DNA of 60,259 nt, from positions 1 through 60,259 of the forward strand of contig JAFGTV010000002.1 in the NCBI GenBank assembly GCA_016938875.1, read 5' to 3'. The DNA comes from Paracoccaceae bacterium (GTDB lineage Bacteria > Pseudomonadota > Alphaproteobacteria > Rhodobacterales > Rhodobacteraceae). Shown one piece after another: positions 38,498 to 48,543 of this stretch. Under the pieces are notes generated by a model, which was not told the origin of the DNA, made no database searches, and saw only the letters and a program-made list of their open reading frames with translations. The first letter of the stretch is position 1; each line of letters begins with the position of its first letter. The position numbers were made by a program, and so were the translations under genes.

Positions 38498-40867
38498 CCG
38501 GCTTGGCCCCAGACTGGTCCGACCGATTCCCCAAGCCGGAGTGCGCCCCTTCGTGTCGCGCCTGTCCCCAGCGATCCTGACCCTGCGCCGCAGCGCCGCC
38601 GCCCACGCCCCGCAGGCCTGGGTCGCGCTGGCATGCGCGGTGGTGGTGGCGCTGGCGGCGGCGCTGGTCCCCTGGCCCTGGATGGCGATGCCGCTTTTGG
38701 CGGCGGCGGGCACCCTTGCGGCGCTGGCGGTGCTGTTGCGGGTATCGGGCCGGGCGACGGGTGTTTCCGCGGCGCGATTGCGGCGGATGTGCCGGGACAC
38801 GTCGGGGGCGTGCGTTGTCACCGATGCGGGCGGCGGCATCGTGCATGCCAATCCCGCGGCATTGCGCCGGTTGGCGGTGGCGCGCGGCCAGCCGCTGGCC
38901 CCGGCGCTGTCGGCGGTCTTTGCCGATCCCGCGGGGGCGGTTGCGGACCTGGTGGCGCGGGCCGCCGGGGGCACCCCGGCAACCCATCTGCGGCCCGGTC
39001 CCCAGGGCCAGGTCCGGCTGAGCGTGGAACGCGCGGCGGCGGGCCTTTTCCTGTGGCGGCTGGAGGGGGGCGATCCGGTCGGCGCGGGCGGCGCGCTGCC
39101 GATGCTGCATCTTGCGGGCGATGGCGCGGTGCTGTCGATGAATGCCGCCGCGCGCGCGCTGTTGGGGCGCGCACCGCCCAACCTGGCCGCCCTGCGCGGG
39201 GCAGCCCCGCCCGGCCGCGAAGAGATCGAGATCGACACCCCCCAGGGCCCTGTGCGGCGCGCGCTTTTGTCCCTGCCCACGCAGGACGATCACAGCGAGC
39301 TGTACCTCTTGCCCCCGCGCCGCGAGGCCCGCGATCCCGGCGCGCCCGACGGGTTCCTGGACGCGCTGCCGGTGGCGCTGTTGCAACTGGATAGCGATGG
39401 CACGGTGCGCCTGGCCAATGCCCGCGCGCGCGCGCTGTTGGGCGGCGCGGAGGACACCGCGCTGAACCTGTGTGATCGGCTGGAGGGGTTGGGCCGCCCG
39501 GTCAGCGACTGGCTGGCCGAGGCCGCCGAGGGGCGCGCCTGCAACCGGGCCGAGGTGTTGCGGGTGGCGCGCGCGGATCGCGAGATCTTCGTGCAGGTGG
39601 CGCTGGACCGGCTGGCGATCGGCGGGCTGGTCGCGGTGCTGCATGACGTGACCGAGATGAAGACCCTGGAGGCCCAGTTCACCCAAAGCCAGAAAATGCA
39701 GGCGATTGGCCAGCTTGCGGGGGGGTGGCCCATGATTTCAACAACTTGCTGACCGCTATCTCGGGCCATTGCGACCTGTTGATGTTGCGCCACGACGCGG
39801 GCGATCCCGATTACGGCGACCTGGTGCAGATCCACCAGAACGCCAACCGCGCCGCCAGCCTGGTGGGGCAGTTGCTGGCGTTTTCGCGCAAGCAGACCCT
39901 CAGCCCCGAGGTGCTGGACCTGCGCGACACCATGGGCGAACTGGCGCATCTGCTGGACCGGCTGGTGGGCGAACGGGTGCGCCTGCGCATCCGCCACGCC
40001 ACCGCCTTGCCCCCGATCCGCGCGGACAAGCGCCAGTTGGAACAGGTGGTGATGAACCTGGTTGTCAACGCGCGCGACGCGATGCCCCGAGGTGGCGAAA
40101 TCCGCCTGGAAACCGAGGCGGTGCAATTGACCCGCGAGATGCAGCGCGACCGCGCCGTGGTGCCCCCCGGTCCCTACGCCCTGGTGCGCGTGCGCGACGA
40201 GGGCGAGGGCATTCCCCCCGACCGCCTGGCCAAGATATTCGAGCCGTTCTTTACCACCAAGCGCCCCGGAGAGGGCACCGGGCTGGGCCTGTCGACGGTC
40301 TATGGCATCGTCAAGCAAACCGGCGGCTATGTGTTCGTCGACAGCACGGTGGGGCAGGGCAGCTGCTTTACCCTTTACCTGCCGGCCTATCTCGGCGCGG
40401 TGTTGCCCGTGTCCGACACCGCCGGGCCAGAGGTCGAGCAGGCGCCCGATTGCGGCGTGGTGCTGCTGGTCGAGGACGAGGCGCCGGTGCGCTCGTTCAC
40501 CGCGCGGGCGCTGCGGATGCGCGGCCACACCGTGCTGGAGGCTGAAAGCGGCGAAGAGGCGCTGGAGGTGCTGGCCGATGATACGCTGGCGGTGGACGTG
40601 TTCCTGACCGACGTGGTGATGCCGGGCCTGGACGGGCCGGGCTGGGTCAGCCAGGCGCTGCGCACGCGACCCGGCACGCGGGTGGTGTTCGTGTCGGGCT
40701 ATGCCGAGGACAGCTTTGCCGAGATCCGCGCGCGCATCCCCAACTCGGTCTATTTGCCCAAGCCGTTCTCGCTGGCCGAACTGACCGCGGTGGTGCAGCG
40801 CCAGTTGCGCGCCGGCGCCCGTCCCGTGCCAAAGGGGGGCACTCAGTCCTTGGACACGCCGTCGTAA
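38490..40867 (+). pseudogene. cckA: Hybrid histidine kinase CckA, split by a one-base frameshift
   Basis: Top kinase of the CckA-ChpT-CtrA phosphorelay. Restored length about 792 residues: two N-terminal helices (about 43-86), PAS-like regions to about 400, HisKA with H415, HATPase ([22 protein letters not shown]) and a receiver domain (LLVEDE, phospho-acceptor in LTDVVMPG). The reading frame breaks at seven Gs (39719-39725) directly before the H-box. Read as is, it ends at 39752 after LAGGWPMISTTC; an eighth G would give the expected LAGGVAHDFNN. The downstream part can start at GTG 39725. It may be a true mutation, a phase-variable tract, -1 frameshifting or a sequencing error. The ATG at 38490 lies in a CtrA box; GTG 38541 or 38553 may be the real start. 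The 3' end overlaps the convergent sulfotransferase gene by 25 bases. Confidence 0.85.
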
Positions 40868-41442
40868 AGGGCATAATCGGCCGCGCAGTCCCGGCGCAGC
40901 AGGGCGCGGGTCTGCGCCGACAGGGTCAACGCCATGACCGGCGATTCGTTGCGGCGGGGCAGGGTGATGGGCCCGCCCAGCCGCCCCTCGACAAACCGGC
41001 GCAGCCCGTCTGGGTCGTCATAGCGAAACAGGTGATCGACCCCGCGTCGCCCCTTGATCGGGGCCACGAACCGGGCCTGGCGGCCCAGATCGGCATAGGC
41101 GGGCCGGTCGTCGCACAGATAGGCCTGCACAAAGGCATCAAACGACACGCCCTTGGTGCTGACCGGCTGGCCCTCTACGGCGGGGCGTTGGCGATACCGA
41201 TACCAGCTGCCCAGCCAGTCCTCTGGTTCGCGGATCACCGCGACGGTTTCCAGCGCCGGTGCGCCCGCGGTTTCCAGCAGCGGCGCGATATGGCGTTGAT
41301 AGCGGCGCAGTGACATGTGCTTGATCCCCGGCGGGCCGCGAAACACCATGTCCGCGCGCGACGCCAGTGCCGCCGTCCAGGCGGTCGAGCCGGTCTTGGG
41401 CACCGCCAACAGAACCAGTCTTTGCTTGGCGAAAAGCAGCAT
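40843..41442 (-). CDS. Sulfotransferase-like protein
   Basis: Protein of 199 residues from the ATG at 41442. The N-terminal LVLLAVPKTGSTAWTAAL matches the PAPS 5'-phosphosulfate loop of sulfotransferases, and VAVIREPEDWLGSWYRYR fits the 3'-phosphate-binding segment. The remainder is less conserved. Such genes in marine alphaproteobacteria may modify carbohydrates or small molecules; the acceptor is unknown. It converges on cckA (25-base overlap) and is divergent from recA. Confidence 0.75.
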   Translation of the reverse strand: MLLFAKQRLVLLAVPKTGSTAWTAALASRADMVFRGPPGIKHMSLRRYQRHIAPLLETAGAPALETVAVIREPEDWLGSWYRYRQRPAVEGQPVSTKGVSFDAFVQAYLCDDRPAYADLGRQARFVAPIKGRRGVDHLFRYDDPDGLRRFVEGRLGGPITLPRRNESPVMALTLSAQTRALLRRDCAADYALYDGVSKD

Positions 41443-41536
41443 GTCGTGTCTTTCATCCGTTTGGGACAGACTATGTCCTTTGCCGTGAACCAATCCTTAA
41501 CTCTTTGGCCCAAAGCTGTGAACGATCGAATTTAAC

Positions 41537-41585
41537 TTGATATGTTCTCTTTTTGATCTCATAAGGGTGAGAACAAGAGGCGAAC
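41537..41585 (+). promoter_or_regulatory. recA promoter with two LexA-type SOS boxes
   Basis: TTGATA (41537-41542) and CATAAG (41560-41565), 17 bases apart, form a plausible promoter. Between them lies GTTC-TCTTTTT-GATC (41544-41558), exactly the Rhodobacter SOS box GTTC-N7-GATC. Just downstream, GAAC-AAGAGGC-GAAC (41571-41585) is a second box in the general alphaproteobacterial form. LexA bound at either site would block RNA polymerase. The binding itself is inferred. Confidence 0.78.
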
Positions 41586-41634
41586 AAAGCGGTCATTGCC
41601 GCCCGCCCGCGGGTGTGGAATAAGGATGCGAAAC

Positions 41635-42708
41635 ATGGCTACGGCGAACCTTCTCGACATGGCAGACAAGCGAACTTCGGACAAGCAGAAGGCCCTCGAT
41701 TCCGCGTTGGCGCAGATCGAGCGGCAATTCGGCAAGGGCTCGATCATGAAGCTGGGGGGGGACAACCCCGTGGCCGAGATCGAGTCGACCTCGACCGGCT
41801 CGCTGGGGCTGGACATCGCGCTGGGGATCGGCGGGCTGCCCAAGGGGCGGATCATCGAGATCTATGGGCCCGAAAGCTCTGGCAAGACGACTCTGACGCT
41901 GCATTGCGTGGCCGAGGAACAGAAAAAGGGCGGCATTTGCGCCTTTGTCGATGCCGAACACGCGCTGGATCCGATCTATGCGCGCAAGCTGGGCGTCAAC
42001 CTGGACGAGTTGCTGATTTCCCAACCCGACACCGGCGAGCAGGGGCTGGAGATCGTCGATACGCTGGTGCGCTCGGGCGCGGTCAGCATGGTGGTGGTCG
42101 ATTCGGTTGCCGCGCTGACGCCGAAATCCGAGCTTGAGGGCGACATGGGCGACAGCAGCGTGGGCGTGCATGCCCGCCTGATGAGCCAGGCCATGCGCAA
42201 GCTGACCGGCTCGATCTCGCGCAGCAACTGCATGGTGATCTTCATCAACCAGATCCGGATGAAGATCGGCGTGATGTTCGGCAGTCCCGAGACGACGACC
42301 GGCGGCAACGCGCTGAAATTCTACTCCTCCGTGCGCCTCGACATCCGCCGGATCGGCGCGATCAAGGACCGCGACGAGGTTGTCGGCAACGCCACCCGCG
42401 TCAAGGTCGTGAAAAACAAGGTCGCGCCGCCGTTCAAGCAGGTGGAATTCGACATCATGTATGGCGAGGGCATTTCCAAGACCGGCGAGTTGCTGGACCT
42501 GGGCGTCAAGGCCGGTGTGGTCGAGAAATCCGGCGCGTGGTTCTCGTATGGCGATGAACGGATCGGGCAGGGGCGTGAGAACGCCAAGACCTTCCTCAAG
42601 GAAAACACCGCGATCGCCCTGGACATCGAGGACAAGATCCGCGCCGCCCACGGGTTGGAATTCGACCTGGCCGTGGGCGAGGACGACGCCGACGTGATGG
42701 AGGGCTGA
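41635..42708 (+). CDS. recA: Recombinase RecA
   Basis: Forms filaments on single-stranded DNA, drives homologous recombination and triggers LexA self-cleavage. 357 residues from the ATG at 41635, preceded by AAGGA at 41622; ATG codons at 41596 and 41626 are less likely because of this spacing. Seen: GKGSIMKLG, Walker [35 protein letters not shown] (Walker B), [20 protein letters not shown] (loop L2 region) and an acidic C-terminus. Followed by its own terminator. Confidence 0.98.
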   Translation: MATANLLDMADKRTSDKQKALDSALAQIERQFGKGSIMKLGGDNPVAEIESTSTGSLGLDIALGIGGLPKGRIIEIYGPESSGKTTLTLHCVAEEQKKGGICAFVDAEHALDPIYARKLGVNLDELLISQPDTGEQGLEIVDTLVRSGAVSMVVVDSVAALTPKSELEGDMGDSSVGVHARLMSQAMRKLTGSISRSNCMVIFINQIRMKIGVMFGSPETTTGGNALKFYSSVRLDIRRIGAIKDRDEVVGNATRVKVVKNKVAPPFKQVEFDIMYGEGISKTGELLDLGVKAGVVEKSGAWFSYGDERIGQGRENAKTFLKENTAIALDIEDKIRAAHGLEFDLAVGEDDADVMEG

Positions 42709-42735
42709 GGCCCCACCGATCGCACCGAAACAAGG

Positions 42736-42764
42736 GGCCGGGCGCATGCGTCCGGCCTTTTCTT
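42736..42764 (+). terminator. Rho-independent terminator of recA
   Basis: GGCCGG (42736-42741) pairs with CCGGCC (42752-42757); the loop GCGCATGCGT can pair further. TTTTCTT follows. It lies 28 bases after the recA stop. Confidence 0.85.
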
Positions 42765-42831
42765 GCGGTGGACAGGCCCCCCGCGCGGCGATACATCGGA
42801 CCAAATCAGTCCCTTTGCCGCGAAAGGCCTC

Positions 42832-45495
42832 ATGCCCATGCCCAGCCTGAACGAAATCCGCTCGACCTTCCTGGGCTATTTCGAGCGGAACGGCCACGAG
42901 GTGGTCGACAGCTCCCCCCTTGTGCCGCGCAACGATCCGACCTTGATGTTCGCCAATTCCGGCATGGTGCAGTTCAAGAACCTCTTTACCGGTGTCGAAA
43001 CCCGCGACTACAAGCGCGCCACGACGGCGCAGAAATGCGTGCGCGCGGGCGGCAAGCATAACGACCTGGACAATGTCGGCTATACCGCGCGCCACCACAC
43101 CTTCTTTGAAATGCTGGGCAATTTCAGCTTTGGCGACTATTTCAAGGAGCAGGCCATTCCCTTTGCCTGGGAATTGCTGACCCGCGAATTCGAGATCCCG
43201 GCCGACAAGCTGTTGGTGACCGTCTATCACACCGACGACGAGGCCGCGGCGATCTGGAAAAAGGTCGCCGGCCTGCCGGATGAGCGGATCATCCGTATCC
43301 CGACGTCGGATAATTTCTGGCAGATGGGCGATACCGGCCCCTGCGGCCCGTGCACCGAGATCTTTTTTGACCACGGCGAGCATATCTGGGGCGGCCCCCC
43401 GGGCAGCAAGGACGAGGACGGCGATCGGTTCATCGAGATCTGGAACCTGGTCTTCATGCAGTTCGAGCAGTTCGAGGACGGCACGCGGCGCGACCTGGCC
43501 GCGCAATCCATCGACACCGGCATGGGGCTGGAACGCATCGGCGCGCTGTTGCAGGGCAAGCACGACAACTACGACACCGACCTGATGCGCGCGCTGATCG
43601 AGGCCTCGGCCCACGTCACCTCGACCGATCCCGACGGGACCGGCAACGTGCATCACCGGGTGATCGCCGATCACCTGCGCTCGACCTCGTTCCTGCTGGC
43701 CGACGGCGTGATGCCCAGCAACGAGGGGCGCGGCTATGTGCTGCGCCGGATCATGCGCCGCGCGATGCGCCATGCGCACCTGCTGGGCGCCACCGATCCG
43801 GTGATGCACCGCCTGGTGCCCGCGCTGGTCACCCAGATGGGGGCGGCCTATCCCGAATTGGGCCGCGCCCAGGCGCTGATCCAGGAGACGCTGAAGCTGG
43901 AGGAAACCCGGTTTATCCAGACCCTCGATCGCGGCCTGCACCTGCTGGAGGATGAGCTGGCCAAGCTGCCCGAGGGCGCGGCCCTGCCGGGTGCCGCGGC
44001 GTTCAAGCTATACGACACCTACGGCTTTCCGCTGGACCTGACCCAGGACGCGTTGCGCGAAAAGGGGCGCTCGGTCGACGTGGCCGGGTTCGACGCCGCG
44101 ATGGCCGAACAAAAGGCCAAGGCCCGCGCCAGCTGGTCCGGCTCGGGCGAGGCGAAAGAGGCCCGCGTGTGGTTCGACATCGCCGAAAAGGTCGAGCCGA
44201 CCGATTTCCTGGGCTATGACACCGAACTGGCCGAGGGGCAGGTGATGGCGCTGGTCATCGACGGGGCCGCGGTAGAGCAGATCGCCGCCGGGACCGAGGG
44301 TTGGCTGGTGGTCAACCAGACGCCGTTCTACGGCGAATCCGGGGGCCAGGTGGGCGACACCGGCAGCTATCTCAAACCCGATGGCGCAGGCACGATCCTG
44401 GACACGCAAAAGATGGCCGGTGGCCTTTTCGCCCACAAGGTGCGGCCCGACAAGGGGGGGCTGTGCCTGGGCGACGCGCTGGAATTGCGCGTGGATCACG
44501 CCCGCCGGTCCGCGATCCGGGCCAACCACTCGGCCACCCACCTGCTGCACGAGGCGCTGCGCGAAACCCTGGGCGATCACGTCGCGCAAAAGGGGTCTCT
44601 CAACGCGCCCGACCGGCTGCGCTTTGATTTCTCCCACGGCAAGGCGATGGCGCCGGACGAACTGGCCGCTGTGGAAAGCCAGGTCAATGCCTTCATCCGC
44701 CAGAATACTGCGGTCGACACCCGGATCATGACCCCCGACGATGCCCGCGCGATCGGCGCCCAGGCGCTGTTCGGCGAGAAATACGGGGACGAGGTCCGGG
44801 TCGTGTCGATGGGCCAGGCCCCCACCGGCAAGGGCGCCGATGGCAAGACCTGGTCGATCGAACTGTGCGGCGGCACCCATGTGCGCCAGACCGGCGATAT
44901 CGGCCTGTGCGTCGTGCTGGGCGATAGTGCCTCCAGCGCGGGGGTGCGCCGGATCGAGGCGCTGACCGGACAGGCCGCGCTGGATCACCTGATCGCCCAG
45001 CAAAACCGGCTGGCCGAGGCCGCCGCCGCGCTGCGCGCCCAGCCCGCCGATGTGGCCGCGCGCGTCAAGGCCCTGCTCGAGGAACGCCGCGCCCTGGAAA
45101 ACGAGGTCGCGACCCTGCGCCGAGACCTGGCGCTGGCCGGTCCCGCCGGGGCCCCGCAAGAGGCGCGCCGGGTGGGCGGCGTGGGCTTTTTCGCCCAGGT
45201 GCTCAGCGGTGTGTCGGGCAAGGATCTGCCCGCGCTGATCGACGAGCATAAATCGCGTCTTGGCTCGGGGGCGGTGCTGCTGATCGCCGATGCGGGCGAC
45301 AAGGCGGCGGTGGCCGCGGGCGTGACCGCGGATCTGACCGACCGGATTTCGGCGGTCGATCTGGTCAAGGCGGCGGTTGCCGAACTGGGCGGCAAGGGCG
45401 GTGGGGGCCGTCCCGACATGGCCCAGGGCGGTGGCAAGGACGCCGCAAACGCCCAAGCCGCGATCAAGGCCGCCGAGGCCGTATTGGAGGGATGA
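42832..45495 (+). CDS. alaS: Alanyl-tRNA synthetase
   Basis: Charges tRNA-Ala and edits mischarged serine. 887 residues from the ATG at 42832 (AAAGG upstream); the ATG at 42838 is an alternative. Order: class II catalytic core with [20 protein letters not shown] and [13 protein letters not shown], tRNA-recognition helices, editing domain with zinc ligands in [12 protein letters not shown] and CGGTH, and the C-terminal DHHA1 domain ([20 protein letters not shown], then [15 protein letters not shown]). The stop overlaps the next gene by four bases. Confidence 0.98.
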   Translation: MPMPSLNEIRSTFLGYFERNGHEVVDSSPLVPRNDPTLMFANSGMVQFKNLFTGVETRDYKRATTAQKCVRAGGKHNDLDNVGYTARHHTFFEMLGNFSFGDYFKEQAIPFAWELLTREFEIPADKLLVTVYHTDDEAAAIWKKVAGLPDERIIRIPTSDNFWQMGDTGPCGPCTEIFFDHGEHIWGGPPGSKDEDGDRFIEIWNLVFMQFEQFEDGTRRDLAAQSIDTGMGLERIGALLQGKHDNYDTDLMRALIEASAHVTSTDPDGTGNVHHRVIADHLRSTSFLLADGVMPSNEGRGYVLRRIMRRAMRHAHLLGATDPVMHRLVPALVTQMGAAYPELGRAQALIQETLKLEETRFIQTLDRGLHLLEDELAKLPEGAALPGAAAFKLYDTYGFPLDLTQDALREKGRSVDVAGFDAAMAEQKAKARASWSGSGEAKEARVWFDIAEKVEPTDFLGYDTELAEGQVMALVIDGAAVEQIAAGTEGWLVVNQTPFYGESGGQVGDTGSYLKPDGAGTILDTQKMAGGLFAHKVRPDKGGLCLGDALELRVDHARRSAIRANHSATHLLHEALRETLGDHVAQKGSLNAPDRLRFDFSHGKAMAPDELAAVESQVNAFIRQNTAVDTRIMTPDDARAIGAQALFGEKYGDEVRVVSMGQAPTGKGADGKTWSIELCGGTHVRQTGDIGLCVVLGDSASSAGVRRIEALTGQAALDHLIAQQNRLAEAAAALRAQPADVAARVKALLEERRALENEVATLRRDLALAGPAGAPQEARRVGGVGFFAQVLSGVSGKDLPALIDEHKSRLGSGAVLLIADAGDKAAVAAGVTADLTDRISAVDLVKAAVAELGGKGGGGRPDMAQGGGKDAANAQAAIKAAEAVLEG

Positions 45496-45782
45496 CGATG
45501 ACTGCGCTGTGGATTGCCAATGTCCGTGTCACCGACGAGGAGGCCTATAAAAAATACGCCGCCCTCGCAACCGGGGCCATCGCGGCCCATGGCGGCGTGT
45601 TCCTGGCGCGCGGCGGCCGTTACGTCCAGCTGGAGGGGCGTGATCGCCCGCGCAACGTGGTCGCGCGCTTTCCCAGCCTGGAGGCGGCCGAGGCCTGCTA
45701 TCGCTCGCCCGCCTACCAAGAGGCGCTGAGCCACGCGCGCGGTGCGTCCGAACGCGACCTGGTGATTGTCGAAGAGGCCTGA
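45492..45782 (+). CDS. DUF1330 family protein
   Basis: Small ferredoxin-like-fold protein of 96 residues, cytoplasmic, function unknown. Family features: [20 protein letters not shown] near the start, [16 protein letters not shown], and the [25 protein letters not shown] block typical of DUF1330. It is translationally coupled to alaS (ATGA overlap) and followed by a terminator, so it belongs to the alaS transcript. Confidence 0.9.
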   Translation: MTMTALWIANVRVTDEEAYKKYAALATGAIAAHGGVFLARGGRYVQLEGRDRPRNVVARFPSLEAAEACYRSPAYQEALSHARGASERDLVIVEEA

Positions 45783-45840
45783 TCGTCCCGCGCCCCGTCG
45801 CCCTGGTCCCAAGACCTGAAATCGCGCCGCCGGGCGCGCG

Positions 45841-45862
45841 CGGCCCCGTCAGGGGCCGTTTT
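45841..45862 (+). terminator. Rho-independent terminator after the alaS operon
   Basis: CGGCCCC (45841-45847) and GGGGCCG (45852-45858) form a perfect seven-pair stem with a GTCA loop, followed by TTTT. It lies 58 bases after the DUF1330 stop. Confidence 0.8.
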
Positions 45863-45882
45863 CGTGTCCGAATGCCCTGACG

Positions 45883-46584
45883 TTAGATCGGTGGCAGTTC
45901 CAGCGTGATCTCGCCTCGGATCAACCGTCCGACGAAATCGCAGCCGTTCTCGGGCTGTGCGAAATGCAGCCAGGCGGATTGGGCAAACCGGTTCGGCGCG
46001 GCCAGCGCGATAAACCCGTTCAGGCGGGTGGGGTCCACGGGCAGCGGCACGGTATGTCCCCTCAGCACCGCGGCGCGGTTGGCCGGCGACAGGCTGTCGA
46101 TTTGCAGCGCGTAGGCGATGTATTCGTGATCGGCCAGACAGGGCACGCCGGTGCATTCGGCCTGGTCCAGAAAGGCATGGGCCAGCTCATGCACGATCAG
46201 GCTGGCAAACAGCGCCTCGGGGGGAATGCGGCGCCAGATGCTGTCGGGGGTCAGCAGGTTGCCCAGCGCGTCGGGGTGGGTGATGCGGATCCGCTCGTCG
46301 CGGCAATCATAGGTGCCCATGCAGGCCGCGTTCGGGTGGGTGATCTCGGGCACCACCTGGATGTCCAGCGCGCGGCCCTGTTGCAAATGACAGGCGGCCA
46401 GCCCGGGCCGCGCGGCGGCCACGATGGCGCAGATCCGCGCCTCACGGGCGGGGCTCTCGGCCTCGGTGCGGATCATGGGATCGTCGGGGCAGGGGCGCGG
46501 TTCGGCCCAAAGCATGCCCGCGCACAGAAGCGTTGCGGCCACCGCCGCACCGCCAACGCTTTGCTTGTCGATCCATGCCGGCAT
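45883..46584 (-). CDS. Putative exported protein with a HELAH zinc-peptidase-like motif
   Basis: Protein of 233 residues with an N-terminal hydrophobic segment (GGAAVAATLLCAGMLWA, likely a signal peptide or anchor) and a mature part rich in cysteines. A HExxH-type motif occurs in LIVHELAHAFLDQAECTG (about residue 133), the core of gluzincin or metzincin zinc sites. A possible third ligand may be in the following CLADHEYIAYALQ (Glu in DHEYI). Cysteines at CMGTYDC and ECTGVPC suggest disulfides. Family not named here; proteolytic activity is unproven. Its ribosome site sits in a hairpin (46592-46611). Confidence 0.7.
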   Translation of the reverse strand: MPAWIDKQSVGGAAVAATLLCAGMLWAEPRPCPDDPMIRTEAESPAREARICAIVAAARPGLAACHLQQGRALDIQVVPEITHPNAACMGTYDCRDERIRITHPDALGNLLTPDSIWRRIPPEALFASLIVHELAHAFLDQAECTGVPCLADHEYIAYALQIDSLSPANRAAVLRGHTVPLPVDPTRLNGFIALAAPNRFAQSAWLHFAQPENGCDFVGRLIRGEITLELPPI

Positions 46585-46591
46585 GACGTCC

Positions 46592-46611
46592 CCCCCTGGT
46601 CCCGCAGGGGG
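46592..46611 (-). repeat. Hairpin covering the ribosome site of the HELAH gene
   Basis: CCCCCTG and CAGGGGG pair perfectly with a six-base loop. Read on the minus strand, the 3' arm is the AGGGGG ribosome site, which ends about 7 bases before the ATG at 46584. Folding would hide the site and lower translation. It also follows the typA stop, but there is no T-run, so termination is less likely. Confidence 0.45.
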
Positions 46612-46652
46612 AACAGCTTAGGGGGGGGGACGGTGCGCTGTAAAGCGGGGCG

Positions 46653-48473
46653 TCAGATGGCGGCGCGGGACTGGCGCTTGCGTTCGTGCGGGTCCAGGTA
46701 GCGCTTGCGCAGGCGCACCGCAGAGGGCGTGACCTCGACCAGTTCGTCATCGTCGATATAGGCGATGGCGGCCTCCAGCGACATGCGCACGGGCGTGGTC
46801 AGGCGCACCGCGTCATCGGTGCCCGAGGCGCGCACGTTGGTCAGTTTCTTGCCCTTGAGCGGGTTCACCTCAAGGTCATTGTCGCGCGAATGTTCGCCGA
46901 TGATCATGCCCTGATAGATCGGTTCCTGCGCGCCGATGAACATCTTGCCACGCTCTTCGAGGTTCCACAGCGCATAGGCGACCGAGGTGCCATTCTCCAT
47001 CGAGATCAGCACGCCCGCGCGGCGACCGGGGATCGCGCCCTTGTAGGGGGCCCAGTCGTGGAACACGCGGTTCAGAACGCCGGTGCCACGGGTATCGGTC
47101 AGAAATTCGCCGTGATAGCCGATCAACCCGCGCGAGGGGACATGGGCGATGATCCGGGTCTTGCCCGCGCCGGCATGGCGCATCTCGACCAGTTCGCCGC
47201 GCCGCGGCCCGGTCAGCTTTTCGATCACCACGCCGGAATATTCGTCATCCACGTCGATGGTGACTTCTTCGATCGGTTCCAGCTTTTGCCCGTCCTCGTC
47301 GCGCATCAGAACCTGCGGGCGAGAGATCGACAACTCGAACCCTTCGCGGCGCATGTTCTCGATCAGAACGCCCATCTGCAATTCGCCGCGTCCCGCCACC
47401 TCGAAGGCCTCGCCGCCGGGGGTGTCGGTGACGTGGATCGCGACGTTGGATTCGGCCTCTTTCATCAGGCGTTCGCGGATCACGCGCGATTGCACCTTTT
47501 TGCCGTCGCGCCCGGCCAGCGGGCTGTCGTTGATCCCGAAGGTGACGGAAATCGTCGGCGGGTCGATGGGCTGCGCGGGAATCGGGGTGTTGACCGAGGG
47601 GGCGCAGATCGTATCCGCCACGGTGGCCTTGGACATGCCCGACAGGCTGACGATATCGCCGGCCTCGGCCAGGTCGACGGCCTGTTGCATGAGACCGCGA
47701 TAGGCCAGAACCTTGGACACGCGGAAGCTTTCGACCAGTTCGCCCTCGCGCGACAGCGCCTTGACGGTTTCGCCCGGCTTGACCGCGCCGCTTTCGATCC
47801 GGCCGGTCAGGATGCGGCCCAGGAACGGGTCGGCCCCCAGGGTGGTGACCAGCATGCGGAACGGCTCTGCGGTGTGGTTGAGCTGTTTGGGCGCCGGGAC
47901 ATGTTCCAGGATCAGATCAAACAGCGCGTGCAGATCCTTGCGCGGCCCGTCCAGCGTCGCATCGGCCCAGCCCGACCGCCCCGAGGCGTACATATGCGGG
48001 AAATCCAGCTGCTCGTCGGTGGCGCCGAGGTTGGCGAAGAGGTCGAACACCTCGTTCAGGGCGCGGTCGGGTTCGGCGTCGGGCTTGTCGACCTTGTTGA
48101 GCACCACGATCGGGCGCAGCCCCAGGGCCAGCGCCTTGGAGGTGACGAATTTCGTCTGGGGCATCGGGCCCTCGGCCGCATCGACCAGCAGAACCACGCC
48201 GTCGACCATCGACAGGATGCGTTCCACCTCGCCGCCGAAATCGGCGTGGCCGGGGGTGTCGACGATGTTGACCCGGTGGCCGTCCCACTCGACGCTTGTC
48301 GCCTTGGCCAGGATGGTGATGCCGCGCTCGCGTTCCAGGTCGTTGCTGTCCATCGCGCGCTCGGCCACGGCCTGGTTGTCGCGGAAAGAGCCCGATTGTC
48401 TCAGAAGTTGGTCGACCAGCGTCGTCTTGCCGTGGTCAACGTGTGCAATGATCGCAATGTTGCGAAGGTCCAT
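46653..48473 (-). CDS. typA: Ribosome-associated GTPase TypA/BipA
   Basis: Translational GTPase acting in ribosome assembly and stress adaptation. 606 residues. G motifs: HVDHGKTTLVDQLL (G1), ERGITILAK (G2 region), DTPGHADFGGE (G3), NKVDKPDAEP (G4). EF-Tu-like domain II, EF-G domains III and V, and the BipA-specific C-terminus with GVLNRVFHDWAPYKGAI and KLTNVRASGTDDAVRLTTP follow. Single gene with ATG at 48473. Confidence 0.97.
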   Translation of the reverse strand: MDLRNIAIIAHVDHGKTTLVDQLLRQSGSFRDNQAVAERAMDSNDLERERGITILAKATSVEWDGHRVNIVDTPGHADFGGEVERILSMVDGVVLLVDAAEGPMPQTKFVTSKALALGLRPIVVLNKVDKPDAEPDRALNEVFDLFANLGATDEQLDFPHMYASGRSGWADATLDGPRKDLHALFDLILEHVPAPKQLNHTAEPFRMLVTTLGADPFLGRILTGRIESGAVKPGETVKALSREGELVESFRVSKVLAYRGLMQQAVDLAEAGDIVSLSGMSKATVADTICAPSVNTPIPAQPIDPPTISVTFGINDSPLAGRDGKKVQSRVIRERLMKEAESNVAIHVTDTPGGEAFEVAGRGELQMGVLIENMRREGFELSISRPQVLMRDEDGQKLEPIEEVTIDVDDEYSGVVIEKLTGPRRGELVEMRHAGAGKTRIIAHVPSRGLIGYHGEFLTDTRGTGVLNRVFHDWAPYKGAIPGRRAGVLISMENGTSVAYALWNLEERGKMFIGAQEPIYQGMIIGEHSRDNDLEVNPLKGKKLTNVRASGTDDAVRLTTPVRMSLEAAIAYIDDDELVEVTPSAVRLRKRYLDPHERKRQSRAAI

Positions 48474-48543
48474 GTCGTATCTGCCTTTGAAGGGAGTTGG
48501 CCTGCCGATACAGGCTGCGCCCCCGAAAAGCCAGCGCGAATTC

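Noticed and set aside
38541-38553. LexA box upstream of cckA
   Set aside because: No GTTC-N7-GTTC, GTTC-N7-GATC or GAAC-N7-GAAC was found in the short upstream gap, although LexA control of cckA is reported in Rhodobacter capsulatus.
41593-43941. Long minus-strand frame opposite recA and alaS
   Set aside because: It mirrors two highly conserved genes and has no recognisable domain.
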